Shown here in pieces: positions 1 to 12,200 of a DNA stretch of 64,000 bases. The translations under genes and the position numbers were made by a program. The notes below the pieces were generated by a model that was not told where the DNA came from, did not search any database, and saw only the letters and a program-made list of their open reading frames with translations. Source of the stretch: Anisus vortex (taxonomy: Eukaryota > Mollusca > Gastropoda > Planorbidae); assembly GCA_949126835.1 (NCBI GenBank), contig OX421499.1, positions 9,503,026 through 9,567,025 on the forward strand. The letters run 5' to 3'. Position 1 is the stretch's first letter, and each line of letters begins with the position of its first letter.

Positions 1-819
<819 letters not shown>

Positions 820-1008
820 ATGATAATACATGAACTACATGAAAAAAAAATGGACTGGACACCTACAATATGTATAACTGATTTTTCTGAAAATATACTC
901 GATAAGACTATACATTTTAAAATTATCAGACTTGAGCAAAGCTTCTTTGTATGGGTTGGTTCTAAGCCTATATTATCTAATATGGCTGTAGCGATGCCGG
1001 CAACATAT
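820..1008 (+). CDS. PSMG4: PSMG4 coding exon 1
   Basis: 63 codons from the upstream ATG, or 53 from the ATG at 850. It ends in phase 0 at TAT|GTAAGT and carries the core motif WVGSKP followed by NMAVAMP. Confidence 0.88.
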
Positions 1009-2519
1009 GTAAGTAGGTCATCGCACTAAGTACTGTAAAACATGTAAAAATAATATTTCATAATTAAAAATATAATATATATTTGAAATATACAACTTTT
1101 TTTTTTAATATTTGTAAATTGTATGTTTTGGATAACTCTTCTTCATTTATGCACTTAACTTTTATTACAAATAAAAAAAGATGCATATTTATTAATAAAA
1201 GTAAATAAATTATTGTAGACTCATTGTTGGCTTTTTTTTTCAGGACAATAAATGAAATGATTACAGTAAAAAAAATATTTTAAAAAATTTTCATCAATTA
1301 TTCATACACTATTTGCTGCTCTGCATTCATTGATAAGGGATCGTTAACACGATAAATGTGATATTAAAATAGTCAAAACAATATTGATTAAAATGGTTAT
1401 TAATAGTTCCGCATAGTTATGGATGCATGCATTTTGTAATTAACTGTCATATAGGCAATATAGGCCTATTATCAGTTGGAATGTAATTTCAGAAAATGCA
1501 TATCAAATGCTAAATAAATAATCATGTAACCTTTATTATTCCAGGGACCAATCCCCTCAGTTTCAACTCTTTTTGGAAGCAAACTGGAACAGATTTCTGA
1601 GTCTTTAGCAAAGAAACTAGGTGTGTGCTAGTTAGAACATAAACACGTAGGCTACATTTTAAATACCGGTAAACCTTACAGTAATAAAAATACGCCATCA
1701 CCTATTACAGCCTACATTATAATATGTAGCATAAAGCAGGGGCGTTTTGTTGTGTAGACATTTTTTTTATACTTTAAAAAAAAGTGGGGATGGGACATGA
1801 GAGGTGTCGAGGCCTATATAATATTATATATACCAGATCTAGGGCCAATGCTTTGATTACCGTACACCGAATTAGGCCATCTCGCTCTGTAGGCTGTAGG
1901 CCTATATTTCTTACACTTATTTCTTATATGCTTACACCGTTACACGCGGTAACAAAAAAGTTTAAGAATATAATATATAGGCCTATACATAGGTAGGCTA
2001 TATTTTAATATATAGTGGTTTTAATTTTAGATGCCCGGGGGCGGTAAACAGTCTAAATATAGCACTAAACATAGCTGTTACCAGTGCGCAAGGGTGCATC
2101 GCCGAAACTTTTGCCCTGGGGCGCTACATGACATTGGCTTATGTGGGCTTTGGGCATGCATGGCTTTTGTGTGGGGGGTGGGGCAGGGGTTGCGATATTA
2201 TTTGACCCATGTTTTATAGTAAACAAAACTTCCTGGTGGTTTGGGGATGGGGGCAATATAGGCAGCAACTTGCCCCCCCCCCCCCCCACTCACACACACA
2301 ATCACAGACGAATGTTTTGTTACAGTGCTGATAATCGAATCGTTTGTTTGCTTGTCTTGAAAAGATTGATTAATTACTGACATTTTTTTTTTACCTCCAG
2401 CCCAAAAATACAAGTGTCAGGTTTTTGTCAGCTGCAGTGTTCCATTTGACAGCAACTTGTCAGTCCTCGTGGAGAAACGACTGGCCGAGGAGTTGAGCCA
2501 AATCTTCATTTCGTCTTGA
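820..2519 (+). CDS. PSMG4: proteasome assembly chaperone 4 (PSMG4), three coding exons
   Basis: The spliced CDS joins 820-1008, 1545-1620 and 2401-2519, giving 127 residues against about 123 in the human protein. PSMG4 (PAC4, the Poc4 counterpart) works as a dimer with PSMG3 to help assemble the 20S alpha-ring of the proteasome. Recognisable blocks are the exon-1 strand ending in FFVWVGSKP followed by MAVAMP (human has LFLWVG then LAVAM), IPSVSTLFG in exon 2 (human IPVSTSLLG), and QVFVSCSVPFDSNLSVLVE in exon 3 (human QVFVSYNL then DSNFALLVE). Donors are GTAAGT and GTGTGT; the acceptors end in CCAG. Splice phases are 0 and 1 and agree. The in-frame ATG at 850 (MDWTP) fits the human start better than the one at 820, so the true start is uncertain by 10 codons. 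The stop is TGA at 2517-2519. Confidence 0.9.
1545..1620 (+). CDS. PSMG4: PSMG4 coding exon 2
   Basis: 76 nt between acceptor TATTCCAG and donor GTGTGT. It encodes GPIPSVSTLFGSK and then a helix (ISESLAKKL), leaving one base that completes an Ala codon with exon 3. Confidence 0.88.
1621..2400 (+). other. PSMG4 intron 2, AT-rich, with a poly-C/CA tract
   Basis: Contains repeated AGGCCTATA-type words at 1810-2000 and a long C run followed by a CA microsatellite around 2275-2302. The short frames at 1784-1996, 2031-2219, 2065-2289, 2141-2380 and 2198-2413 show no domain and overlap this low-complexity sequence, so no gene is called. Confidence 0.5.
2401..2519 (+). CDS. PSMG4: PSMG4 coding exon 3
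   Basis: Follows a T-rich tract and TACCTCCAG. It encodes QKYKCQVFVSCSVPF and a final helix ending IFISS before TGA. This is the conserved C-terminal strand-helix of the family. Confidence 0.88.
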
Positions 2520-3639
2520 GCTTTTTGTGCTGGTGTTTTTTTTTTTGGCGGGATAATCTATGACTTATCCAAGTCCGTGCACGTGCAGATGGAGGCGATT
2601 TCCTTTAAGCAATTTAAAAGCCCATACACTAATTACTATAGACATGCTGCCCTCGACTTATGCGAAAATGTGTGTGTGTGTTTGTGTGCGATCTTGACAT
2701 TCCAGTCTGCATTATAAGCCTATAGTTGTATTACAATTTATAACATGTGTTAAAGTTAAATGTGTAATTTACAAACATGTTATAATGATTTTGTTGATCT
2801 CCAAAAGATTGCACTACGCACCACAATACAATCAGTTGTCATTCGGTATTACATGTTTTGCAATATTTTTTGTTGTTGCAATATTCAATATTTTAATATG
2901 TTCTTATGTTTTCATTAAGTGACCATCACAATCGTTTAGTGTTTTTGCTATAACTATAACACCTATTCATACTGCCTAAATCATATCCATGACTATACAA
3001 AAAAAATCTGTTTCTGTTCAGAGCCTTCAATCATTTCAGACCATAAGCATTAACCATGCAATTTCAGAAATGCATACAGACTTTGTTCTATTTATAAATA
3101 TGTTTACATTTTGGCTTTTAAATAGAATGTTTTTTTTTCTTTTGCTTATGTTGAAAATAAATTGTTTTAATCAAACACGTTTTATGATGTTTATTGTAGT
3201 AAATAATGCTTTCAATATGAATTCACGAATGTGCACCAGAAAGTGTAATTTTAAAACAACAACTGATTTATGGAGGCTTGAGGTGGAAGGATGTGTTGTC
3301 ATCGTTTTAACGTCTAAGCTTATAGTCTATGTACTTAATGTACTAAGTTTAGAGTCTATGAGCGCACTTGTTTTTGGACCTACTACCTACTGTTGGCTAT
3401 GTACCGGTATCACTGCTTGTAATTTGAAAAATGTGTTTCGGGAAGGGTTGAGGTACTTTTTCTCTCAGCCTTGTTCAGCTATAAGCTTAATAGGCAACAC
3501 CTGTAGTATTGCATTAATCATTAAATGAATAAGAAGTGAACCGAAATAAATTTGTGCTATGGCAAATCTATGTCGTTTACCTTATCCAACTTTTTTTGCT
3601 TTTAATTTTCCCGCCCCTTCATAAGATATTACGGGAGCT
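2520..3639. other. spacer after PSMG4, no gene seen
   Basis: Holds the PSMG4 3' UTR, whose end is undefined, followed by AT-rich DNA. A 179-codon frame at 2989-3528 is dominated by F, L, M, I and N with no recognisable motif, and I treat it as chance. Confidence 0.5.
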
Positions 3640-3900
3640 TAATAGAAAAAAGGGTCACGGTGTCTGTGCGGAAGCGCGTTCGGCTAGTGTACCGAAGGTT
3701 CGAATCCAGGTGAAGGATAGGATTTGTTCCGGGTCTGGAGAGTGTCCCTGAGTCTACCCAGCTCTAGGTTAGTTGGGGTAAAGTAAAGGCGGCTGGGCAT
3801 TGTGCTGGCCACACATCCCATAGTATGCCGTGGCCAAAGAAACTGGTGAACGCTGCTTCACCGGTCCTATGATCCATAGGTCCGACGGGATACGTATTAG
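3640..3900 (+). mobile_element. tRNA-derived SINE, full-length or nearly so
   Basis: A tRNA-like head carries a perfect polymerase III B-box (GGTTCGAATCC near 3689) preceded by an A-box-like stretch (GCGTTCGGCTAG). A non-tRNA body follows with landmarks CTGGCCACAC, GCCGTGGCCAAAGAAACTGG and CGCTGCTTCACCGGTC. The body recurs, diverged, at 9760-10020 and 16345-16435 (inverted) and at 24715-24870 (direct). Recurrence with a tRNA-like head marks a SINE family and not a tRNA gene. Borders are approximate. Confidence 0.75.
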
Positions 3901-3949
3901 AAGTGTTACACGATGAACTAGTAATTAGACACTAGAAAAAGGCTCAATA

Positions 3950-4949
3950 CGTGTTTTATCCAATGCCGGCTTAACCATTAGCCGAACTAGGCGGCCGCCT
4001 TGGGTGGCATATTTCTGGGACGGCACTAAATGCTATGAACAGATGCGCGGGTTTTTGCAACAGTCATTTATAGTTTTAAGTTAGTTGTTTCTTCTGATGT
4101 GTGGTACGACGTGTTGTTTGAGATCAACGAGACTAGTAAACAACTTCAGGCAATACAATTAAGATGCTAAGAATTATAACTGAAGAAAACAAAATAAATT
4201 ATCGCAAACTAAACAGCAAAATTGACGCAGAGTTCGGGAAAACACTGGTAGATACAGCTCAAATTGAAGTCAATTTAGAGTGATACGCCAGCACTTTTCG
4301 AACCCGAAAAAACCCATAGGCTATCAGAAGACAGAAAAAAACACAATTTGGATACGAAGGGGATGACTCTGACGCAATAAAACTAGCAAGGAAGTTATGA
4401 AACGCTGCTTTGAATCTTGAGAAAACTTAGCAACAGGGAGACTCAGAAGATATTGATAAGTAAGCCTAAAGTAAGCCGAGTGCTCTGCCCCTCGGCCACC
4501 GTGCTCCCCCCCCCACCCCACCTCATGCAGAAGATATTGATGCAGTATAAATCAATGAACTGAAAACCATTTCAAGACTAGACTAGTTGCAATGTGTACA
4601 TCGCCACAGTATGTGCCAAACTTTACATTGAAAAATAATCTAACACGTATATTGTTCCTAACAATGTATTGACGCTCTGCGAATGCACTGAACACTTCCC
4701 GTTTATGTGGTAATTGGAGAGCCTCAGAGCGCAGCCCAAAGCTCAAACTGGTAATTAATAGGTCCCAACTATACTTGCGAACGTATCCATGATACAAGAG
4801 ATATACCGTAGTTAGACCATCTACCCTGTTAATTGAACATGGTAATGCTAAACACTGAGCTGATGGAACTATATATATAGTTTATACGTTTGCCAAAGAA
4901 ACGCTATACAAATGACAAATCATTTACTTTATCAGAGGTTGAAGCTTTA
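3950..4949. other. non-genic spacer, old repeat debris
   Basis: Contains a GC-rich patch (TAGGCGGCCGCC near 3990) of the kind seen in decayed DNA transposons, but no terminal repeats or intact frame. The two minus-strand frames of 65 and 81 codons (4324-4521, 4552-4797) show no known motif. Confidence 0.35.
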
Positions 4950-5420
4950 TAAGATAAGATAAAATATTTCTTTATTGATTCAAAAAGGGAGTGTGGTTTG
5001 ATTACATTGCAGTATTACAAGAACACAAGCACAACAACCAGAACAAATACAACACATACACACATACACACTAATAGTCATCTTCAAATCTGCGAAACAC
5101 GCATCTGGCTCTTGATTATGCCTTAGCCAAGAGCAGCGTTGATACAGTCTCACAAAATAAGGAACAAAGGAGTTCTTGGACCTTTCAGTTCGGGATCTGA
5201 TTCGATTGACAGGAGTCAGCCACTACGTGTTAATTTTACGTAGTTGTTGTGAAGTGGATGCATGCTATCTTTGAGTATGTTATCCACTTTGCAGAGGTAT
5301 CGTTGTTGAAATAGTTCATCTAGGAAAGGCAGGCTAATTTGTGTGACTTTTGACGCTCTTTTTATAAGACAATCCAGACGTATGTAATCATAATAATTTA
5401 ACATCAGCAAGTGGGCTAAT
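4950..5420 (-). pseudogene. 3' end of a non-LTR retrotransposon (LINE), decayed
   Basis: On the minus strand, 5216-5410 encodes a segment with DCLIKRASK and then HPLHNNYVKL. Shifting frame at about 5215 continues with VNRIRSRTERSKNSFVPYFV. The order HPL, then R-x-R, then K-NSFVP is the usual C-terminal tail after the reverse transcriptase of many animal LINEs. A frameshift and stops show it is dead. Positions 4950-5070 would be the 3' UTR with an A-rich tail. The clade cannot be fixed from this fragment. Confidence 0.6.
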
Positions 5421-5461
5421 TATATTGAACGTTAAAATAATATGAAAAATAATCATAGTTG

Positions 5462-5580
5462 ATCAGGGTGATTAGAATTGTGTGGCCAGAGCTGGGTGGG
5501 TTCAGGGAAACCCTAAAATCCCTTGGGAAAAATCTATCCTTCACTAGTTTTTGAAACTGGAAACTTCGGTGCGCCTATTA
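5462..5580 (-). mobile_element. SINE fragment, inverted
   Basis: Matches, with divergence, the head half of the SINE copy that ends near 10020: GTGTGGC, AGAGC, GTGGG, TCAGGGA, CCCTTGG and TTCAC occur in the same order. The body is missing. Confidence 0.5.
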
Positions 5581-6079
5581 TATTGCACGTTAAAAAAATA
5601 TGAAAAGTAATCATAGTTAACACCGTAACTCATTTTTGTCTGAAACCAAAATAGTTTTAAATTTTAATGTCGAATTGCAGTACAGTAAAAACAATAAATA
5701 CACACAACTAAAGCTTTATTTATCGAATCCAAGAAAGGTAAAACAAAATATCAAATATATTGTTAAATATATACTTTAGCTTACTTTCGATAATATGATT
5801 GCCAATTGCCGAAAACTTTATTTCAGCTCAGAGCTGTTTTAAAAACGATCATGTTACAGTTGAGTTTACATATTGAATATTGTCATACCAGCAGTTGAAA
5901 ATTTTTTATTATTCAGTCAGAGATTTGTTCTGCTTGCTTATATGAGACTTATGACTTATGAAACACTCTTACACAAAATGAAAAAAATAAACGTTTTCAG
6001 TTTGTAGGCTATACGTGTTTACTTAATTATAGCTTTACGCCGACTTTACGGTTTTATTCTAAATTAATACAGGATCTTC

Positions 6080-6243
6080 ATGTGTATAAAATTGATGAAT
6101 GGGAGAAGGGTCACCACGAACTTCTTTGATTTTGATGTTGTTACGAAATCGAAATGTCACCGACGTCGTCATCGTACCCACATCCTTATCATACTACTTG
6201 TACACATTTTATCAATATCCGCATTAATAGCTTCAGTTGCAGG
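6080..6243 (+). CDS. NAGPA: NAGPA coding exon 1: signal segment
   Basis: ATG at 6080 with an in-frame stop (TAA, 6065) upstream; a second in-frame ATG lies at 6095. It encodes a basic stretch (KSKCHRRRHR) and then a hydrophobic run (ILIILLVHILSISALIASVA), a signal peptide or signal anchor with a long cytosolic lead. It ends GCAGG|GTAAGT in phase 2, which is exactly what exon 2 needs. It was found by that phase fit and the hydrophobic run, so support is weaker than for the domain exons. Confidence 0.75.
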
Positions 6244-9200
6244 GTAAGTCTAAAATTATGGGCAAAAATTAAATAAGAAACATGTTTTCTGGGAATCGTA
6301 GAGTCGTAGACCTAATCATTTAGCCTAATAATCATAATTGAAGTGGCTTTGTCATTGACACTGGCACTCTCTACTCGACTCGAGCAAACTTTACTCTAGT
6401 CTCTAGCTTTAGAACTTTATTTAGACATTGATTGACATATGGCAGGTTTCACAATAAGAATTTCAGGAGTTCCCATTTTTTAAGTTTTTTTTGAAAAAAA
6501 TAATGTTAAGCTATAGTATAGTATTATATGTCATTTTAAAGCCTAAAAGCCCAGAAATCCAAATATGACACTTATAAAGTCAGCTGATATTTCAATATTT
6601 TATAATTAATCATTTAAAAATTGGGAAATTCCCTCTATCAAAAAGTTCCTGGGGCTACAAAATGAGTTAGACTAAACATCATCAAACTAGCATTAAAACA
6701 CACAATATTGTTGAAATTGATACTTTTATGACAAATAAACTCACAAAACGTAAATATATCAGTGTTTGTGTTGTGTTTTATTATTATTTTTACAATAAAA
6801 CGTGATTTCGCACTCGGGCATCATAAAGTCTAGAGAACTACTGAAGTCGCCGCCATTTTGAAAAAAACGTGGCTTTATTGGACGTGAACAAAGCGTGTGT
6901 GTTAAAAGCGAAAAAAAGGATTTTTAACGTTTAAACCACAATAGTTTGCGTAAATTTAGTTTAAAACTATAAATAATAGTATTTTGTTGCCGTAGATAGT
7001 ACACAAATAGTCGGAAATCGGAAAATAAATGTGTAAATAGTGTTTTAGAAAATACTTCTTCGACATCGATCGAACGTTCCAAAAAACGAACGTTTTGCAC
7101 CGATAGAGTTAAAAAATAAAAAAAAAAAAAAATCCTCTTTTTGCGAACTAAAAAAGTGCATCAAATGTAATTTTTAAGCTATCCGATCGGATTTACATTC
7201 TATAATTCGCACGTGTGCATTTAAATTGACCGTAATCTCGAATCTTGTTTTGACAGCGAACGTTATCTTTGCTAGTCCGAAGCCTTTTTTGTACCAAACA
7301 GACCTGCCAAGTACTACGAATTTTTCGTAGTTTATACGAAAAACAAGGTCCGACTACGAAATTACGAAATGGGCAAAAAAACTACGAATTTTCTCCGATT
7401 TTCGCTAAAAAGCAAAAAACTACGATTTTTTTCTGATTTTCTAAGAAAAATACAAATTTCGTATATATAAAAATGCGAATGGGACACATGCCGACGCTCT
7501 CAGAGTTAAAATTACTATTTCCGGCCGGAAGTTGCATTTAATAAATATTTGTGTCCCTCACTGATCTATATAAAAAAAAGTTCACATGTGTTAAAACTGG
7601 GATTATTTTGGGATACAGTATCGTTTCTATCAACAAATGAATAAATTTAATAGCAATATCTTTCGCTCCATGAGCCAGGCAAGAGGGTAGGGCTAATGAA
7701 GCCTAATGCGCTAATCATGCTAATGACTATAACTAAGGCTAGGCTAGGTGGATAAAGCCAAGCGCCCAAGCCTGGCTAAAGGTTTCTTTCAAATTCTCGT
7801 TCCAAATTAATTAAAATTGAGTCTAATTCTAAAGTTCTAGTAACTCATTTCATTTACAATTGAATTAAAATAGTAGGCCCCTATGAGCCTATTCTATGTT
7901 ATATTAAATAGTGTATACTTTATGAAGCTTCTTAGGCTTCTTTGAAATGGATATGAGTATGACTCATGAGTGAAATAAATACACCGTGTAAAACGTCGTG
8001 TAAAAATTCTTAAAATATTACTACTAATTGACTACTAATTTGGGGGTCTATCTAAGGAATACGAATTTTGAGGTGGGTCACTACTAATTTTGAAGTTTTC
8101 AACTTGGCAGGTCTGTACCAAACGATTTTCATTTATTTACTCATAAAATGAATTCTTCGGCTAAATATTTAAAACAAACTTTGTTTTTATGAAAAGAATT
8201 AAATTTCTGGTTAAAATTAAAAGAGTTGTACGAAATTACATAGATAAATCTTATTTTAGATCTAGTTTTAGACTTAGTCTCGGCGGCGGAAAAAATTCAC
8301 CGATAGGCCGTAAAAATTAGGGCTTTTTAAAACACGTTTTTTTCAAAAGATAAACATTTTTTGTGTGCTTCTAATGGTGGCCTAGGGAAAATTAACATGT
8401 TTATGAATGTTAAACATTAAAAAAACTTTATATTTCGGCTTTATTTATTCCTGGTAAGTGATTTTCAAATGTATACACAAAATCGGGAAATGGGATCGGT
8501 GAATTATGTAACGTTTGAGGGTGTTTAAATTAATATAAACAACACAAAAATAGAATTAAAACATACAATACTGATGCAGCTGATACTTTATGGACATATA
8601 AACACATACAAGTAAAAAAAACAGCATTTTGTATCAACAATTTTTATTTTTTAAATAAACAATAAATCTCCATCATTTGGTGGCCATTTTGTGAAACCTG
8701 CCATATGACATATGATATGAATTGATATGACATTGACATAGGGCATAGGGATTAGTTTAACTAGGTCTAGTAGGACTTATTTAGTTAAGTTAGGCTGATT
8801 GCCTTATTATAAAAAAAGAACATAAAAATTAATTTTGGCAAAGGTAGCCTACCGGTAAAAAGACGCAGTTGTTGAATGTCATAAAACTATATTTTAATTT
8901 TTAGCATTAGTCATAGGACTCATTAGTCATCAGTCATGATTAGTTCGAGCTTTTCTGATCCCATAACATACAGCTTCTGAAAAAGTTCTGATTAAAGAAA
9001 ACATACGATTTATAAAAAAAAAAAAAAAAATACATGTTAAAAGTAGAACTAAAAGGTTCTTACAAGTGAATATTCATATCTCTAACAAGTGTAACACTGG
9101 CATTGTATTTCTGTAGTTTAAGAATGTTAGAAAGTATAAATAAATTCAACTCAAAGTTAGAGCTTATTGAAACATCCCCTTTTCCATTTTTCAAACTATT

Positions 9201-12200
9201 TGATATTGGTTTCTCTATACAGGGAATTAGACGATGCAAGGAATGATGGAGTAGATGAAATGGACTTCCTCGTTTCAGATTTGTTCTATGGCAGCCATGC
9301 ACATAGAAGACGAAGGGACACTGGTGTATGCCAGACTGTAGTATATAAGAATGTTACCAACACCAAGTACCAGGCATATTCTAGCACACTTCTAGCTTTA
9401 CCACTAGTGGAGTTTCATCAAATGTTTAAAGAGGTAGGGTCTGATGCTGCATCACGACTTGACTTTCATCTGGTGAGATTTCAGGCTAGAAATTTCAAGT
9501 ACCAGAAACTGATAGTAGAATACAGTAATGTAGTTCTAATCGCCTTAAATTAAAAGCATTCCGATTAAAACTTTTCTTTGATCTACTGTTGTGCTGAAGC
9601 ATTTCTTTGAGGGCTTTTCCAAAGGTTTAAAATGAAAACTATTTTTTTATTGAATGTAAGAATGTCAGAAATAAATATAAATTTTATATACAGAAGATTA
9701 TTGCTTCCTAAGGTTATAAGGTTGAATCTCGTAGCTTTTTTTACTAGAGTTTCAAATGATCTTCCGTAGGTCCGTTGAAGCAGCATTCACCAGTTTCTGT
9801 CGCCACAGCATACTAGGTGATTGTGTGGCTAGTACTATGCCTATGGATCAATTCGGTCCAATGTGATACTTTACTTCAAATGAGGTTAAAGGGGGATTAA
9901 CTGTGGGATTGTGTGGCTAGAGCAGAGTGGGCTCAGGGACACTCTAAAAAACCCTTGGAAAAAAACAGCTTCACCAGGATTTGAACTTTGAACCTTCAGT
10001 TTGCTAATTGTTAATTTCTTGCTATGTCCAACAGGTTGGTGAGTACAGCTGGAACAAGCAAAATGTACACATTCATCACCAGGTGATAAACAACCCGCTG
10101 ACCACATGGTCAGTACTTGAGCCAGGGTGGAGCGGATCCTGCAGAAACGACAGCGGCGAGAGACGCACTGTAGTTGAGTCAAGCCTGCGGAAGGGCTGCA
10201 TTGTTGCGGCAAATGCTGGGTTTTTCAACACGACAACAGGGCAATGTTTAGGTAAGGGTTTCGGCATAGCTTTTAAAAATAAACATTTCTTATTATTCCT
10301 GTCTCTAAAACAAAAATGACGTTGTTTCTGTGTTTAATTCCAGTTAAATTTTTTTGTGAACTTTGTGTAGGCTCTTTTAAAGCTGCATAGTTCTATATTA
10401 TATGTAAGAGCATTCATGTTGCTAATTTGGTTAGAGAATTAGAGTCACAAAAAAACAACAATAACATTTATCTATAAAGGTAAAGTATTTTTTAAAATAT
10501 TATATTTTATTAGGATCAGTTTTAAGGCAGATCAATCTGCTCTTTAATAAATAACTACATTTTTAAGGAAAGTTTCCAAATTAGGGTGAATATTTAGTAA
10601 CTGTTATGTTTAAAAGGTATGCATTTTTGAGATATTAAAAGGCAGTGTAACCCGGGAAGTCAGGGTGCGTCTTATGCGCGGGTCAATGACAAAGTGTAAG
10701 GAAAAAATCTTAAACTAGGGGTGCGACTTATACACCGGTGCGACTTATACGCGAGTATATACGGTATTTTTTGTTTTCAACTATAAAAGTTTTTCATTAA
10801 TCCAAAATCCAAATTCTAACAGAGAAATTCAATTTTAATACAGAATGTATTAGATTATTGTGTTGTTGTTTTTCACTCAGGCAACATTGTGAGTGATGGA
10901 GTGCTGGTTCAGAGTTCTGGGGGAATTCAAAACGTTCACTTTGGCCTGACAAAGGATGGCTATATCTTCACTGGGTAAGGCATGACTGCTGCATTTAAAT
11001 GTATGCAAAGAAAAGGGAATTGATTTGTCTTTCTTATTAAATTAAGGTAGCACATAATGGTCAATGTGCAGTTTGTAGTTTATGTTGTTTTATTCTCAGT
11101 AGCACACAATGGTCAATGTGCAGTTTGTATTTTATGTTGTTTTATTCTCAGTCTTTATTTCTTTTCATACCCCATTGAAAATAGTATTTGTACATTAAAA
11201 TTGTACCAATGTTAATGTACATGTAAAGCTACAAAATAGAACTCAGAAGTGATTTTGCATGCATCAATAATATACTTAAACACTTAAAATGTATCTTTTT
11301 AAGTTCAAGTTTTTAAACACCACACAAATTCAGCAAAACTGATTTCTCACTAAATGCAGTATAATATGTGACCCGTTCTCACAAAAGGTGACATAAGTCG
11401 CGAATAGCATTTTGTGCTACACAGGTTTTTGTGTTGTGGGGGTCTATCCTGTGAATTTTTTTATATTTTATAAATACTAGTTTATCCATTTCTAAATCAT
11501 AATTTATATGTGTTTTATATTTTTGTCTACTTAAAAATATTTTAATTAATTATTTTGATCTTGTGTGATTTAAAATTTAGTATAAGTTCACTAAAATTTG
11601 GCTTTATTTAACTTATTGTTTTGTATCAAGCCCTTGACTGAACCCCATAGCATTATAAATCCTTGAAAAGGGCAGACTTTCGGGAATTTCTATGTGATCC
11701 CTATTTATTTATAGAAACCAATCAGAAAATATTTAAGCCTAAAGTTTGGGATAAACAATTCCTTTCTTTCTATCCAATGAAAATTTGTTTATAAATTGAT
11801 CATTGGTTATGATACCATATTTTTCCAATACAAATTCGCTGATTGGCTATTGGGATACAAGGCGGTACCGTTTAGGCTTTCCGTTTTCGAGGTTATGACA
11901 ATTTCACACAATGGAGAGCGGCATAGCTTCAGTGCTAAATTCTTTGAGAGATGTGATTTTTTATTATTTTTTGTTCAGTTTTATTATAAAATAATATTGT
12001 ATATACACCACTAAAAAGATAATTGAATGCCCTTTCGATTGGTATGTAAATATAGATATTACAAATCTGGTTGCTATAGAGTTTAGACATTTTCAAATGC
12101 ATTAACTTTAAAACGCCTTTTCTCGAAACTCTTGTTTTTTTGTCTGACTAGTTCTAAGTGATAGTAAGTGTCATAGAAAAATGAAATATTGACGTATAAT

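Noticed and set aside
2989..3528. A 179-codon plus-strand frame
   Set aside because: AT-driven composition (F, L, I, M, N, K), no motif and no splice or promoter context.
3640..3715. Functional tRNA gene
   Set aside because: The B-box is good but no cloverleaf acceptor stem closes, and the head is joined to a body that recurs elsewhere in the window, as in a SINE.
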